Origin: Holophagales bacterium
Lineage (GTDB): Bacteria > Acidobacteriota > Thermoanaerobaculia > UBA5066
Direction: 5' to 3'
Assembly: GCA_016714815.1 (NCBI GenBank)
Contig: JADKBZ010000016.1
Location: 116,609 to 180,608, forward strand
Length of the DNA: 64,000 nucleotides
A program made the translations under genes and the position numbers. The notes beneath the pieces are model-generated. The model saw nothing but the letters and a program-made list of their open reading frames with translations, had not been told where the DNA came from and ran no database searches. Positions 8,136-19,100 of this stretch are shown here, piece by piece; positions within the stretch are counted from its first letter, which is position 1; every line of letters starts with the position of its first letter.

Positions 8136-9752
8136 ATGAGCTCGACTTCCCTCTCGACCCGCTGGCGCTCGGACGGGCGCCCGCCCGCCTTCACGCCGGC
8201 CGAGATCGGGAGCGCCCTCGAGGAGGTCCGCTCGACGGCCCACGTCGTCCGCGAGGAGGGGGGCCGGATCGGCCTCGGCCTCGGGGGTGAGCTGGGGCCG
8301 CCGGCCGCGGACGCCGCGGGCACCTTCGCCCACCTGGCGTCGCTGCCGCCTCTCTACCCGGAGTGGCTCGGGGACAGGACCTTCTGCGAGACGCACGGCA
8401 CCCGCTTTCCCTACGTCACCGGCTCGATGGCGAACGGGATCGCCTCGGTGCGGCTCGTCTCCGAGATCGCCCGCACGGGCGGACTCGGCTTCTTCGGGGC
8501 GGCGGGCCTCTCGCCGGCGCGCGTCGAGGGGGCCCTGGACGAGCTGCGGCGGGAGCTGGGCGATGCGGGCCTTCCCTGGGGCGCGAACCTGATCCACAGC
8601 CCGAACGAGCCCGAGCTCGAGGAGGCCGTGACGGATCTCTACCTGCGCCGGGGCGTGACGCGGGTGGAGGCGTCGGCCTACATGGCGCTCACTCCGGCGG
8701 TCGTCCGATACGCGGCGACGGGTCTCACGACGGACCCCACGGGGCGGGTTCGAAGGAGGAACCATCTCTTCGCGAAGATCTCGCGCGAGGAAGTGGCGAT
8801 CCGGTTCCTCGAGCCTGCGCCGGCGGAGATCCTCCGGACGCTGGTGGAGAGGGGGCGGCTGACGGCTGCCGAGGCGCGGCTCGCCGAAACGCTGCCGCTC
8901 GCCGAGGACGTCACGGCAGAAGCCGACTCCGGCGGCCACACCGACAACCGGCCGCTGACCGCTCTCCTTCCGGCGATCCTCGGCCTGCGCGACCGGGTCG
9001 CCGCGGAACGCGGCTACGGGCAGGCGGTCCGCGTCGGGGCCGGCGGCGGACTCGGAACGCCCTCGTCGGTCGCGGCGGCGTTCGCCCTCGGCGCCTCCTA
9101 CGTCGTCACCGGCTCGGTGAACCAGGCCTGCGTCGAGAGCGGCCTCCACGAGAGCGGCCGCGCGCTGCTGGCGGAAGCCGGGATCGCCGACGTGATCATG
9201 GCGCCCGCGGCCGACATGTTCGAGCTCGGCGTCACGGTGCAGGTGCTGCGCCGGGGGACGATGTTCGCCGTCCGCGCGAAGAAGCTCTACGAGCTCTACC
9301 GCTCCTGGCCGTCGCTCGAGAGCATCCCGGCCGCCGAGAGGGAGAAGGTCGAGACGCAGCTCCTCCGGGCGACCTTCGCGGAGGCGTGGGAGACGACGCG
9401 CGCCTTCTGGGCCGCCCGTGACCCGCGCGAGGTGGCGAGGGCCGAGGCCGACCCGAAGCACCGGATGGCGCTCGTCTTCCGTTCGTACCTCGGCCTCTCG
9501 AGCCGCTGGGCCGTCGCCGGCGAACCGGGCCGCGGCACCGACTATCAGATCTGGTGCGGCCCGGCGATGGGCGCCTTCAACTCGTGGGTCCGCGGGAGCT
9601 TCCTGGAAAAGCCCGCGGACCGGTCCGCCGTCCAGGTCGCCCGCAACCTGATGGAGGGGGCCGCCGCCGTGACGCGCGCGCAGCAGCTGCGCGCCTCCGG
9701 CCTCGCCGTCCCTTCGTCCGCCTTCGACTTCCGCCCCCGTCCCCTCGCCTGA
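8136..9752 (+). CDS. pfaD: PfaD: trans-acting FMN enoyl reductase of the PUFA/secondary-lipid synthase
   Basis: This 538-residue flavoprotein belongs to the nitronate-monooxygenase-like TIM-barrel family. It supplies the enoyl-reductase step for the PfaA/PfaC assembly line, acting in trans on acyl-ACP intermediates. Strongly diagnostic PfaD segments include GAGGGLGTPSS, YVVTGSVNQACVESG, IMAPAADMFELGV, VLRRGTMFAVRAKKLYELY, EADPKHRMALVFRSYLGLSS and DYQIWCGPAMGAFN. ATG 8136 is chosen because GAGG lies upstream and a GTG at 8109 would leave almost no leader after the operator palindrome. PfaD first in the operon is the myxobacterial (pfa1) gene order, unlike the marine gammaproteobacterial pfaABCD order. 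Confidence 0.96.
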   Translation: MSSTSLSTRWRSDGRPPAFTPAEIGSALEEVRSTAHVVREEGGRIGLGLGGELGPPAADAAGTFAHLASLPPLYPEWLGDRTFCETHGTRFPYVTGSMANGIASVRLVSEIARTGGLGFFGAAGLSPARVEGALDELRRELGDAGLPWGANLIHSPNEPELEEAVTDLYLRRGVTRVEASAYMALTPAVVRYAATGLTTDPTGRVRRRNHLFAKISREEVAIRFLEPAPAEILRTLVERGRLTAAEARLAETLPLAEDVTAEADSGGHTDNRPLTALLPAILGLRDRVAAERGYGQAVRVGAGGGLGTPSSVAAAFALGASYVVTGSVNQACVESGLHESGRALLAEAGIADVIMAPAADMFELGVTVQVLRRGTMFAVRAKKLYELYRSWPSLESIPAAEREKVETQLLRATFAEAWETTRAFWAARDPREVARAEADPKHRMALVFRSYLGLSSRWAVAGEPGRGTDYQIWCGPAMGAFNSWVRGSFLEKPADRSAVQVARNLMEGAAAVTRAQQLRASGLAVPSSAFDFRPRPLA

Positions 9753-9787
9753 GCTTCTCCAGACGCCCGTCCGATGCCGAGGCACCT

Positions 9788-12700
9788 ATGACCCACGATC
9801 CCTCCCCGAGCCGTCAGCCCATCGCCGTCGTCGGCGTGAGCGCCCTCTTTCCCGGTTCCACGGACGCCACCGGCTTCTGGAAGGACATCCTCGCCGGGAC
9901 GGACCTGATCCGCGACGTTCCCCCGAGCCACTGGCTCGTCGAGGACTACTACGACCCGGACCCGACCGCGCCCGACAAGACCTACGCGAAGAGGGGCGCG
10001 TTCCTCGACCCGATCGACTTCGACGCGCTCGGCTGGGGCGTCCCCCCGTCGACGATCCCGGCGACGGACACGGCGCAGCTCCTCGCCCTCGTCGTCGCGC
10101 AGCAGGTGCTGCAGGACGCCCTTCGCGAGCAGTTCGAGACGGCGGACCGCTCCCGCGTCTCGGTGATCCTCGGCGTCACGAGCGCGCAGGAGCTCCTCTC
10201 CACGATGACGAGCCGGCTCCAGCGGCCGGTCTGGGTGAAGGCCCTTCGCGAGTCGGGCGTGCCGGAGGAAGAGGTGACGGCGATCTGTGACCGGATCGCC
10301 AGCCACTACGTCCCGTGGCAGGAGTCGACGTTCCCCGGCCTTCTCGGGAACGTCGTTGCCGGCCGCATTGCCAATCGCCTGAACCTGGGCGGGACGAACT
10401 GCGTCACCGACGCCGCCTGCGCATCGACGTTCAGCGCGCTTTCGATGGCCGTCGCCGAGCTGCAGCTGGGGCACAGCGACCTCGTCATCGCGGGCGGCGT
10501 CGACACGCTGAACGACATCTTCATGTTCATGTGCTTCTCCAAGACCCCGGCGCTCTCGCCGAGCGGCGACTGCCGGCCATTCAGCGACAGGGCCGACGGG
10601 ACGATGCTGGGCGAGGGGCTCGGGATGGTCGCCCTCAAGCGCCTCGACGACGCCGAGCGCGACGGCGACCGGATCTACGCCGTCGTGCGCGGCGTGGGGA
10701 CCTCCTCGGACGGCCGCTCCAAGAGCGTCTACGCCCCCGTCCCCGCGGGACAGGCGAAGGCGCTCGGGCGCGCCTACGACCTCGCGGGCTACGGCCCGGA
10801 GACGGTCGAGCTGGTGGAAGCCCACGGGACCGGGACCAAGGCCGGAGACGCTGCGGAGTTCGAGGGGCTCCGGATGGTCTTCGACGGCGCCGGGCGAAAG
10901 GAGCGCCAGTGGTGCGCGCTCGGCTCGGTGAAGAGCCAGATCGGCCACACGAAGGCGGCGGCGGGCGCGGCGGGCCTCTTCAAGGCGATCATGGCGCTCC
11001 ACCACGGAGTGCTGCCGCCGACGATCAAGGTCGACGCCCCGAACCCGAAGCTCGGCCTGCCGGAAAGCCCCTTCTACCTGAGCACGAAGGCGCGGCCGTG
11101 GGTGCGCGACGGCCGCCACCCGCGACGCGCCTCGGTGAGCGCGTTCGGCTTCGGCGGCTCCAACTTCCACGTGGCGCTCGAGGAATACCAGGGGCCGGCG
11201 CCCAAGGCCGAACGGATCCGGACTCTCGCCAGGGAGATGGTCGTCGTCTGCGGAGACGATCCGGCGCAGGTCGTGGCGCAGGCGCGGGAGATCGCGCGAG
11301 AGGCGGCGGGTGGGCCGGGCGGCGCGGGCGCCCGCCGGCTCGCGCGGCTCGCCCACGAAAGCCAGGAGGCCCATCGCCCGGGAGCGGCCGCGCGGCTCGC
11401 GGTTCTCGCGGCGGACGTGGCGAACCTCGCGCAGAAGCTCGCCGAGGCCGCGAAGCGGATCGAAGCCGCGCCGGGAGAGGCTTTCTCGCTGCCGGATGGA
11501 ACTGCCTACGGGGTGGGTCCGTGCGACGGCAAGGTCGCCTTCCTCTTCCCCGGGCAGGGGAGCCAGTACGTCGGGATGGGAGCGGGTCTCGCGATGGAGT
11601 TCCGCGCGGCGCTCGGCGTCTGGGACCACGCGGCGGCCCTCGACCTGGAGGCGGGCGCGACGCTGCACGAGACGGTCTTCCCGCGGCCGGGGTTCGGCGC
11701 CGAGAAGGAGAAGGGCGACCTCGCGAGGCTCACCGCGACGCAGTGGGCGCAGCCCGCCATCGCCTGCGTCTCGCTGTCGCAGCTCGCCCTCCTTCGGGAG
11801 ATCGGGATTGCCGCCGACCTGACCGGAGGGCACAGCCTCGGCGAGGTCGTTGCCCTTCGCGCGGCGGGCGTTCTTTCGAGCGACGCGGACCTCCTGACGG
11901 TGGCCCGTCGCCGCGGCGAGCTGATGGCCGAGGCGGCCGCGATCCCGGGGGCGATGACGGCGCTCAGCCTGCCGGTCGGGACGGTGCGCGAGCTTCTCGC
12001 GCGCCTCGCCCCGCGGGTCGTCGTCGCGAACCACAACGGCCCGACGCAGGTCGTCGTCTCGGGCGCGACGGAGGACGTCGCCGGGCTGGAGGCGAGCCTG
12101 AAGGGCGAGGGGATCTCCTTTCAGCGGCTCCCGGTCGCCACGGCGTTCCACTCCGGGCTCGTCTCGAGGGCCTGTGAGCCGTTCGCCCGCTTCCTCGCGG
12201 AGGTTCCGTTCGGGAGCCCCGCGATCCCGGTCTACTCGAACGCCCTCGCGGCCGAGCACGGCAGCGAGCCCGACGCCCTCCGCTCCGCCCTCGCGAGCCA
12301 GATCGCGAGCGAGGTCCGCTTCGTCGAGATGGTCGAGGCGATGTACGCGGCCGGGGCCCGCACGTTCCTCGAGGTCGGCCCCGGCGCGGTCCTCACGGGG
12401 CTCGTGGGGCGCGTCCTCGACGGGCGGCCTCACCTCGCCGTGAACCTCGACCGGAAGGGGAAGGACGGCGTCGAGTCGCTCCAGCTCGCGCTGACGCGGC
12501 TGGTGGCGGCGGGTGTCGCGATGTCGCCCGCCCGGCTCTTCGCGTCGGACCGTCTTCCGGAGCGGGAGGGCGCTTCTTCCGGCTCGAAGCTCGCCGTCTC
12601 GCTGAGCGGCAGCAACCACGGAAAGCTCTATCCCCCGCCGGGCGGCGCGGCGTCGCTTCCCGCCCCGAATCCTCCGCGACCCGTTCCGCCCGCGCTGCAG

Positions 12701-15700
12701 GCGGCCCCCGCTCCGGCGAGCCCCGCCGCCGCCCCCCTTCGAGAGGACCCGTTGAAGCACGAAACTGCGTTCCCTGCCGCCCCGCTTCCGCCGCCCGCCG
12801 CACCGGCACGTCCCGCGCTCCTGGCCGGATCCCCGTCGGACTGGGTCCTCGCGTTCCAGGAGACGCAGCGGCAGACCGCCGAGGCGCACGCCGTCTACCA
12901 GCGGGCGATGGCCGAGAGCCACTCCTCGTTCCTCCGCGTCGCCGAGTCGGGGATGCTCGGCCTCACCGCGATGGTGACGGGTTCGCCTCTCGCGGCCCCC
13001 GCGCCGCAGCTCTTCAGGGAGCCGGCTGCTCGTCACGTGGCGGAGCCGACGGTGCCGGCGTGGGCGCCGGCTCCGGCCGCGGCCGCGACGCAGGCTCCGA
13101 TGCTGCGCGAGGCCGAGGCCCCGAGTCCGTACCAGGCGCCGCTCCCGGCGCCGGCCGTTGATCGTCCCGCTCCCGCCGCGGCTCCCGTCGCGGCTGCCGT
13201 CGCGGTCCCCGCCGCGGCGCCCCGGGCCGTCGACCTGCAGGCGCTGATGCTCGCGGTCGTGGCGGAGAAGACGGGCTACCCGGCCGACATGCTGAACCTC
13301 GGCATGGACCTCGAGGGCGACCTCGGGATCGACTCGATCAAGAGGGTCGAGATTCTGTCGGCCGTGGCGGACCAGGCGCCCGAGCTCCGGTCGGTCGACA
13401 TGGGGCACATGGGGTCGCTCCGGACGCTCGGCGCGATCGTCGAGTACATGAAGGGGCTCGGACAGGAGGGCCTTTCGACGCCTTCGGCGGCGCCCGCCGC
13501 CAGGCCGCCCGCCGCCGTCGCGGCGCCCTTGGCCGTCGACCTGCAGGCGCTGATGCTGGCGGTCGTGGCCGAGAAGACGGGCTACCCGGCCGACATGCTC
13601 AACCTCGGCATGGACCTGGAGGGCGACCTCGGGATCGACTCGATCAAGCGGGTCGAGATCCTGTCGGCCGTGGCGGACCAGGCGCCGGAGCTGCGATCGG
13701 TCGACATGGGGCACATGGGGTCGCTGCGCACTCTCGGCGCCATCGTCGAGTACATGAAGGGGATCGGAGAGCCTGGGCTCGCCGCGTCCGCGGGTGCGCC
13801 CGCCGCGGCACTGCCCTCCGCCGCCCCGGTGGTTCCCGTGGCCGCGGCGAGCGACGCGAAGGCCGCGCCCCGTCTGGGCCGTTTCGTCCTCGAGCGAATC
13901 GTCGCGCCGACGACCGGGCTCGCGCAGCCCGGGCTTCTGGGAGGGGGCGAGGTCTGGATCACGGGCTCGGCCGAGCTGGACGAGCCGCTGGCCACGGAGC
14001 TGCGCGCGCGGGGCGTGAACGCGAAGGCGACGTCGAGCCTTCCCGCCGGGGCGACCGCCTGCGTCTACCTCGGCGGCCTTCGCGACGTCGCGGACGTCGA
14101 CGCGGCGATCGCCGTCAACCGCGAGGCGTTCGCCCTCGCGCGTACCCTTGCCGCCCGGCTCGAGAAGGAGCGTGGCCTCTTCGTGACGGTGCAGGACACG
14201 GGCGCCGCCTTCGGAACGTCGCCGATGGATCCGCGTCGCGCCTGGCTCGCGGGGCTTCCGGCTCTGGTGAAGACGGCCGCTCAGGAATGGCCCAGCGCGT
14301 CCCTGAAGGCCGTGGACCTCGAGCGGGGCGGCCGTGGGCCGGAGGCGCTGGCGAAGGCCCTGGCGACCGAGCTGCTCGAAGGGGGCGGCGAGGCGGAGGT
14401 CGCGCTCCCCGCGTCGGGCGGCCGGTTCACGCTTCGCAGCGTCGAGAGGTCCGTCGAGACGGGAGCGCCCGTGATCGTCCCCGGCGACGTCGTCGTCGTC
14501 TCGGGCGGCGCCCGGGGCGTCACGGCCGCGTGCGTCGAGGAGTGGGCCCGGGAGAGCCGCGCGCGCTTCGTCCTCCTCGGCCGGACGCCGCTCGCGCCGG
14601 AGCCCGCCTGCTGTGCGGGGGTCGCGGACGAGGCGGGCCTGAAGAAGGCGCTTCTCGCCGAGTCCCGGAGCCAGGGGCGGAGCCCCGCGCCGGCCGAGCT
14701 CGGCGCCGAGGTGCACGACGTCCTCTCGAATCGCGAGATCCGCCGGACCCTCGCGGCGATCGAGGCCGCGGGGGGCGAGGCGCGCTACGAGGCCGTGAGC
14801 GTCGGCGACGCCGCGGCGCTCTCCGGCGTTCTCGCGCGGGTCCGCTCCGAGTGGGGCCCCGTCGCCGGGCTGGTCCACGCCGCCGGGGTCCTGGCCGACC
14901 GGAACATCTCGCAGAAGACCGACGAGCAGTTCGACCGGGTCTTCGACACGAAGGTGGAGGGGCTCCGCGCGCTCCTCGCCGCGACCGCCGGCGACCCGCT
15001 GAAGCTCCTCTGCGTCTTCTCGTCGGTGTCGGCCCGCTGCGGCAACAACGGCCAGGCGGACTACTCCATGGCGAACGAGGTCCTCGCGAAGGTCGCCTGG
15101 GCCGAGTCCCGCCGCCGTCCGGAAACTCTCGTGAAGTCGTTCGGCTGGGGGCCCTGGGAAGGCGGAATGGTGACGCCCGCTCTCAAGGAGCGGTTCGCGG
15201 CACTCGGCGTTCCGATGATCCCGCTGGCCGTCGGTGCCCGGATGTTCGTCGACGAGCTCCGCGGCGCGCAGCCGGCGGAGGTGGAGCTCGTCCTCGGGGG
15301 AGAGCCGAAGGCGGAGGCGCTCCTCTTCGCGGGGGCCGAGGCCCGGGTCCAGGAGCTCGAGCTGAAGGTCCAGCGGGGGAGCCACGGCTACCTCGACGGG
15401 CATTCGATCAAGGGAACCCCCGTCGTCCCGGTCGTCCTCGCGGCCGAGTGGCTCTCGCGCGCGGCCCGCTCGTTCCGGCCCGGCCTCGTCCTCGCCGCCC
15501 TGCACGACCTCAGGGTCCTCAAGGGGATCCGGCTCGGAGGCTTCGACAACGGGGGCGACCGGTTCGTGATCCAGGCCCGTCCGCTTCCGAGCAGCCGGGG
15601 CGCAGAGCTGCAGCTCGACGTCCGCAGTTCGGCCGGGACCCTCCACTACAGCGCCCGGGCCGAGCTTCTTCCCGAGCTCGACGCCCACGGTCCGGCGCTT

Positions 15701-16150
15701 CCGGAGCTCGAGCTCGGGGAGTGGTCCGGAGAGCCGATCTACGGCGACCTCCTCTTCCACCGCGGGGCCTTCGAGCTGATCGAGGAGGTCGAAGGGATCT
15801 CCGACCACGGCGCCGGAGGCCGGGTCCGGGGCGTCGAGCGGGCCGGCTGGCCGAACGGCTCGGCCAACCCCTGGCAGCTCGACGTGGCGGCTCTCGACGG
15901 AGGGCTGCAGGTCGCAGTCCTCTACGCGCAGCGGATGCTCGGAAGGGACAACCTGCCGACGACGATCGCCCAGCTTCGCCCGTACCGGACCTCTCCCGCG
16001 CCGGGCGTCGTCAACGTGACGGCCTACCGCCGAAAGGTGGGGAGCCTCGGCGTGACGACCGACATCCACTTCACCGACGAGAAGGGGGTGCGGCTCGCGG
16101 CCCTCCTCGGCGTCGAGAACCACGCGTTGCCGGCCGGCAGCCAGGGCTGA
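9788..16150 (+). CDS. pfaA: PfaA: PUFA/secondary-lipid synthase subunit KS-MAT-ACP-ACP-KR-DH
   Basis: This 2,120-residue iterative type I synthase has six domains. The ketosynthase (about 10-470) has the intact triad C211 (DAACAST), H346 (EAHGTGT) and H387 (IGHTKAA). The malonyl-CoA:ACP transacylase (about 580-890) has FLFPGQGSQYVGMG and nucleophile S683 (GHSLGE). After a Pro/Ala linker come two nearly identical acyl carrier domains with phosphopantetheine serines S1183 and S1285 (LGIDSIK). The ketoreductase has a GGARGVT nucleotide loop and Y1759 (QADYSMANE). A C-terminal PKS-type dehydratase-like domain has H1872 (HSIKGTPVVP) and D2037 (ALDGGLQ). No phosphopantetheinyl transferase gene is seen in the window, so one must act from elsewhere. 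Its stop is four nt before pfaC. Confidence 0.96.
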   Translation: MTHDPSPSRQPIAVVGVSALFPGSTDATGFWKDILAGTDLIRDVPPSHWLVEDYYDPDPTAPDKTYAKRGAFLDPIDFDALGWGVPPSTIPATDTAQLLALVVAQQVLQDALREQFETADRSRVSVILGVTSAQELLSTMTSRLQRPVWVKALRESGVPEEEVTAICDRIASHYVPWQESTFPGLLGNVVAGRIANRLNLGGTNCVTDAACASTFSALSMAVAELQLGHSDLVIAGGVDTLNDIFMFMCFSKTPALSPSGDCRPFSDRADGTMLGEGLGMVALKRLDDAERDGDRIYAVVRGVGTSSDGRSKSVYAPVPAGQAKALGRAYDLAGYGPETVELVEAHGTGTKAGDAAEFEGLRMVFDGAGRKERQWCALGSVKSQIGHTKAAAGAAGLFKAIMALHHGVLPPTIKVDAPNPKLGLPESPFYLSTKARPWVRDGRHPRRASVSAFGFGGSNFHVALEEYQGPAPKAERIRTLAREMVVVCGDDPAQVVAQAREIAREAAGGPGGAGARRLARLAHESQEAHRPGAAARLAVLAADVANLAQKLAEAAKRIEAAPGEAFSLPDGTAYGVGPCDGKVAFLFPGQGSQYVGMGAGLAMEFRAALGVWDHAAALDLEAGATLHETVFPRPGFGAEKEKGDLARLTATQWAQPAIACVSLSQLALLREIGIAADLTGGHSLGEVVALRAAGVLSSDADLLTVARRRGELMAEAAAIPGAMTALSLPVGTVRELLARLAPRVVVANHNGPTQVVVSGATEDVAGLEASLKGEGISFQRLPVATAFHSGLVSRACEPFARFLAEVPFGSPAIPVYSNALAAEHGSEPDALRSALASQIASEVRFVEMVEAMYAAGARTFLEVGPGAVLTGLVGRVLDGRPHLAVNLDRKGKDGVESLQLALTRLVAAGVAMSPARLFASDRLPEREGASSGSKLAVSLSGSNHGKLYPPPGGAASLPAPNPPRPVPPALQAAPAPASPAAAPLREDPLKHETAFPAAPLPPPAAPARPALLAGSPSDWVLAFQETQRQTAEAHAVYQRAMAESHSSFLRVAESGMLGLTAMVTGSPLAAPAPQLFREPAARHVAEPTVPAWAPAPAAAATQAPMLREAEAPSPYQAPLPAPAVDRPAPAAAPVAAAVAVPAAAPRAVDLQALMLAVVAEKTGYPADMLNLGMDLEGDLGIDSIKRVEILSAVADQAPELRSVDMGHMGSLRTLGAIVEYMKGLGQEGLSTPSAAPAARPPAAVAAPLAVDLQALMLAVVAEKTGYPADMLNLGMDLEGDLGIDSIKRVEILSAVADQAPELRSVDMGHMGSLRTLGAIVEYMKGIGEPGLAASAGAPAAALPSAAPVVPVAAASDAKAAPRLGRFVLERIVAPTTGLAQPGLLGGGEVWITGSAELDEPLATELRARGVNAKATSSLPAGATACVYLGGLRDVADVDAAIAVNREAFALARTLAARLEKERGLFVTVQDTGAAFGTSPMDPRRAWLAGLPALVKTAAQEWPSASLKAVDLERGGRGPEALAKALATELLEGGGEAEVALPASGGRFTLRSVERSVETGAPVIVPGDVVVVSGGARGVTAACVEEWARESRARFVLLGRTPLAPEPACCAGVADEAGLKKALLAESRSQGRSPAPAELGAEVHDVLSNREIRRTLAAIEAAGGEARYEAVSVGDAAALSGVLARVRSEWGPVAGLVHAAGVLADRNISQKTDEQFDRVFDTKVEGLRALLAATAGDPLKLLCVFSSVSARCGNNGQADYSMANEVLAKVAWAESRRRPETLVKSFGWGPWEGGMVTPALKERFAALGVPMIPLAVGARMFVDELRGAQPAEVELVLGGEPKAEALLFAGAEARVQELELKVQRGSHGYLDGHSIKGTPVVPVVLAAEWLSRAARSFRPGLVLAALHDLRVLKGIRLGGFDNGGDRFVIQARPLPSSRGAELQLDVRSSAGTLHYSARAELLPELDAHGPALPELELGEWSGEPIYGDLLFHRGAFELIEEVEGISDHGAGGRVRGVERAGWPNGSANPWQLDVAALDGGLQVAVLYAQRMLGRDNLPTTIAQLRPYRTSPAPGVVNVTAYRRKVGSLGVTTDIHFTDEKGVRLAALLGVENHALPAGSQG
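13226..13780 (+). repeat. Tandem acyl-carrier-domain repeat inside pfaA
   Basis: Two copies of an ACP-coding unit start at 13226 and 13532, a period of 306 bp (102 codons). The core proteins are the same from VDLQALMLAVVAEKTGYPAD to AIVEYMKG, with only silent changes visible and linker differences between them. Multiple tandem ACPs are a hallmark of PUFA synthases. Confidence 0.95.
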
Positions 16151-16154
16151 CTTC

Positions 16155-19100
16155 ATGGCCTTCGCCCCGATCGCCATCGTTGGGCGGTCGTGCGTCCTTC
16201 CGGGCGCGCTCGACCCGTCCGCGCTCTGGGAGCTCGTCGCCGCGGGGCGCGACCTCGTCGGCCCGGCGCCGGAGGGGCGCTGGGGGCTCGACCGCGACCA
16301 GATCCTCCGGGACGCGGGCGGCCCGGCGCCGGACGCCGCCTGGTCCGACCGGGGCGGCTACGTCGAGGGCTTCGAGACGATCTGGAATCCGGAGGGGTTC
16401 GGCGTCGGCGCGAAGGAGCTCGACGGGCTCGACCAATTGGTTCCCTGGGTTCTCCACACGGCCCGCGAGGCGTTCCGGGACGCCGGGGACGAGAAGGCGG
16501 GTATCGCAGGCGCGACCGCCGCGGGCTCGGTGACCCGGCCGCGGACCGGCGCCATCTTCGGAAACCTCGGCTTCCCCTCGGAGGGGATGGCCGCTTACGC
16601 CCGGAGCGTCTGGACCGGCGGCGGCCTCGGCCCCGGGGGAATCGCCGTCGACCCGCGAAACCGCTTCATGAGCGGCGGCACCGCGGCCCTCCTCCGCCGC
16701 GCGCTGGGGCTCGGAGCGGGCGTGTTCTCCATCGACGCCGCCTGCGCGAGCGCCCTCTACGCCCTCAAGCTCGCCTGCGACCGCCTCCACGACGGCGACG
16801 CCGACGTGATGCTCGCGGGCGCCGTGCAGCGCGCCGACGACCTCTTCCTGCACGTCGGCTTCACCGCTCTCGGCGCCCTGAGCCGGAGCGGTCGCTCGCG
16901 CCCCTTTCACCGGGAGGCCGACGGCCTCGTCCCGGCTGAGGGGGCCGCCTTCGTTGTCCTGAAGCGCCTCGACGACGCGCGGCGCGACGGAAACACGATT
17001 CACGGCGTGATCCGGGGCGTCGGGCTCGCGAACGACGGGCGGGGAAAGGGGCTCCTCGCCCCGTCCGAGGAGGGCCAGGAGCGGGCGATCCGGGCCGCGT
17101 ACGAGGAGGCGGGGCTCGGCCCGGAGCGGGTCTCCCTGATCGAGGCGCACGCCACGGGAACGCCGGTCGGAGACGGTGCGGAAGTTCGCAGCACGGGCGC
17201 GGTCTACGCGGGGCTCTCCGGCGTGCCGCTCGGGTCGCTCAAGTCGAACCTGGGGCACCTGATTACCGTCGCCGGCGTGGCCGGGCTGCTGAAAGTGCTC
17301 GGAGCGATGAAGGCCGGAATGCGGCCGCCGACGCTCCACGCGGGGGAACCGCTCGACGCGCTCGCCGGCTCCCCCTTCCGGCTCGTCGAACGGCTCGAGC
17401 CGTGGCCGTCCGACGGGCCGAGGGTCGCCTCGGTCTCGGCCTTCGGCTTCGGCGGGAACAACGCGCACCTGATCGTCTCGGAGGACGACCCGGAGCTCGG
17501 CGGCTCGTCCGCTTCGCGTGCCGGGGCTTCGAGGGCTCCGCTCGCTCCCGCGCTCGCCGTCGTCGGGCTCGGCTGCGCCGTGTCGAGCGCCGCGGACCGG
17601 ACGCGGTTCGCGCAGGCGCTCTTCTCCAGCGAGAGCCTCCTCGACGGGCGGGGCGAGGGCCGGATGGGCCCCGTCGAGCTCGACCTCGACGGGCTCCGCT
17701 TTCCGCCGAGGGACCTCGGCCAGACGCTGCCGCAGCAGCTCGCGATCCTGCGGGCCGCCGGCGAGGCGCTCGACGGGTGCGGGGCGCTCCCGCGCGAGCG
17801 GACCGGGATCTTCGTCGGGATGGAGCCCGACCCCGAGGTCGCCCGCTGGGGGACGCGCTGGCGCCTCGCCCGGACGGCGCGCGAGGCCGGAGCGCCGCCG
17901 GAGTGGCTCGGGAAGGCGCGCGACGCGGTCGTTCCCGTTCTCGAGTCGGCCTCCGTCGTCGGGACGATGCCGAACATCCCGGCCAACCGGCTCAGCTCCC
18001 AGCTCGATCTCGGCGGCCGCGCCTTCACCGTGCAGGCGGGAGAAGCCTCGGGAACCGTCGCGCTGTCTCTCGCGATGAGGGCCCTTCGGAGAGGCGAGCT
18101 CGACGCGGCTCTCGTCGGCGCCGTCGACCTCTCCTCCGAGAGCGTCCAGAGGAGCGCGATCGGGTCCCTCGCCCCAGAGGGGAAGGCGATCCCGCCCGGA
18201 GACGCCGCGGTGCTCCTCATCGTCAAGCGGCTGGAGGACGCCGAGCGGGACGGCAACCGGGTGTACGCGTTGATCGACGAGGTCGAAGAAGAGACGGAGA
18301 GAAAGGCGAAGAAGGCGAAGGAAGCGGAAAAGAAGACGAAGCAGAAGGAAGAAGGGCCGGGAGGAGACGAAGCGCTCCTCGAGCTCGACGGCGAAGGGCC
18401 GATGAGCCTCGTCCCGCGTTTCGGGCACGCCTGGGCCGCGTCGGACCTCGTCCACGTCGCCGCGGCGGCGCTGAGCCTCCACCATCGCAGGCTTCCCGGC
18501 GGCAAGCCGTGGCTGCCGCAGGACCCGTCGGCCCGGGTCGCCGGCGTCGGGATGACGAACGGCCCGCGGATCCGGCTCACCGAGGCCGGTGGGCACGCCC
18601 GTCGCGCCGAGGACGATCCGCCGCGGCTGCACCTCTTCGCGGGAGCCGATCGCACGGAGGTGATGGACGCGCTCCGGACGGGGCGCGAGGGGACCGGCGA
18701 GGAGTCGGGAGCCCGCCTCGCGTTCGTGGCGACGGGCGGCTCCTTCGCGAACGTGCGGGCGCGCGCACTCTCGCACCTCGAGACGGGAGCCCCTGCCGGC
18801 CCGGGAATCCACTTCCGCGAGCGGCCGCTCGGCGGCGAGCTGGGGTTCATCTTTGCCGGCGCCGGAGCGGCCTATCGCGGCATGGGCCGCGACCTGCTCG
18901 AGCGGCTCCCCTCGCTCGCCGTCTCGCTCTCGCGCCGCAGCCGGAGGCTTCCCCGCGCGCTCGCCTGGTCCTTCGAGGACGACTCCCGCGAGCCGACCGT
19001 CCTGGAGCAGCTCTGGGGGGCCTCGGCCCTCTGTCAGCTCCACGCCGGGCTGACCCTGGGCCTCCTCGGGCTCACGCCGGATGCCTGGATGGGCTATTCC

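Noticed and set aside
9545..16177. Minus-strand open frame covering the whole of pfaA
   Set aside because: Same shadow effect; there are no domain motifs and the plus-strand frame is a complete synthase.
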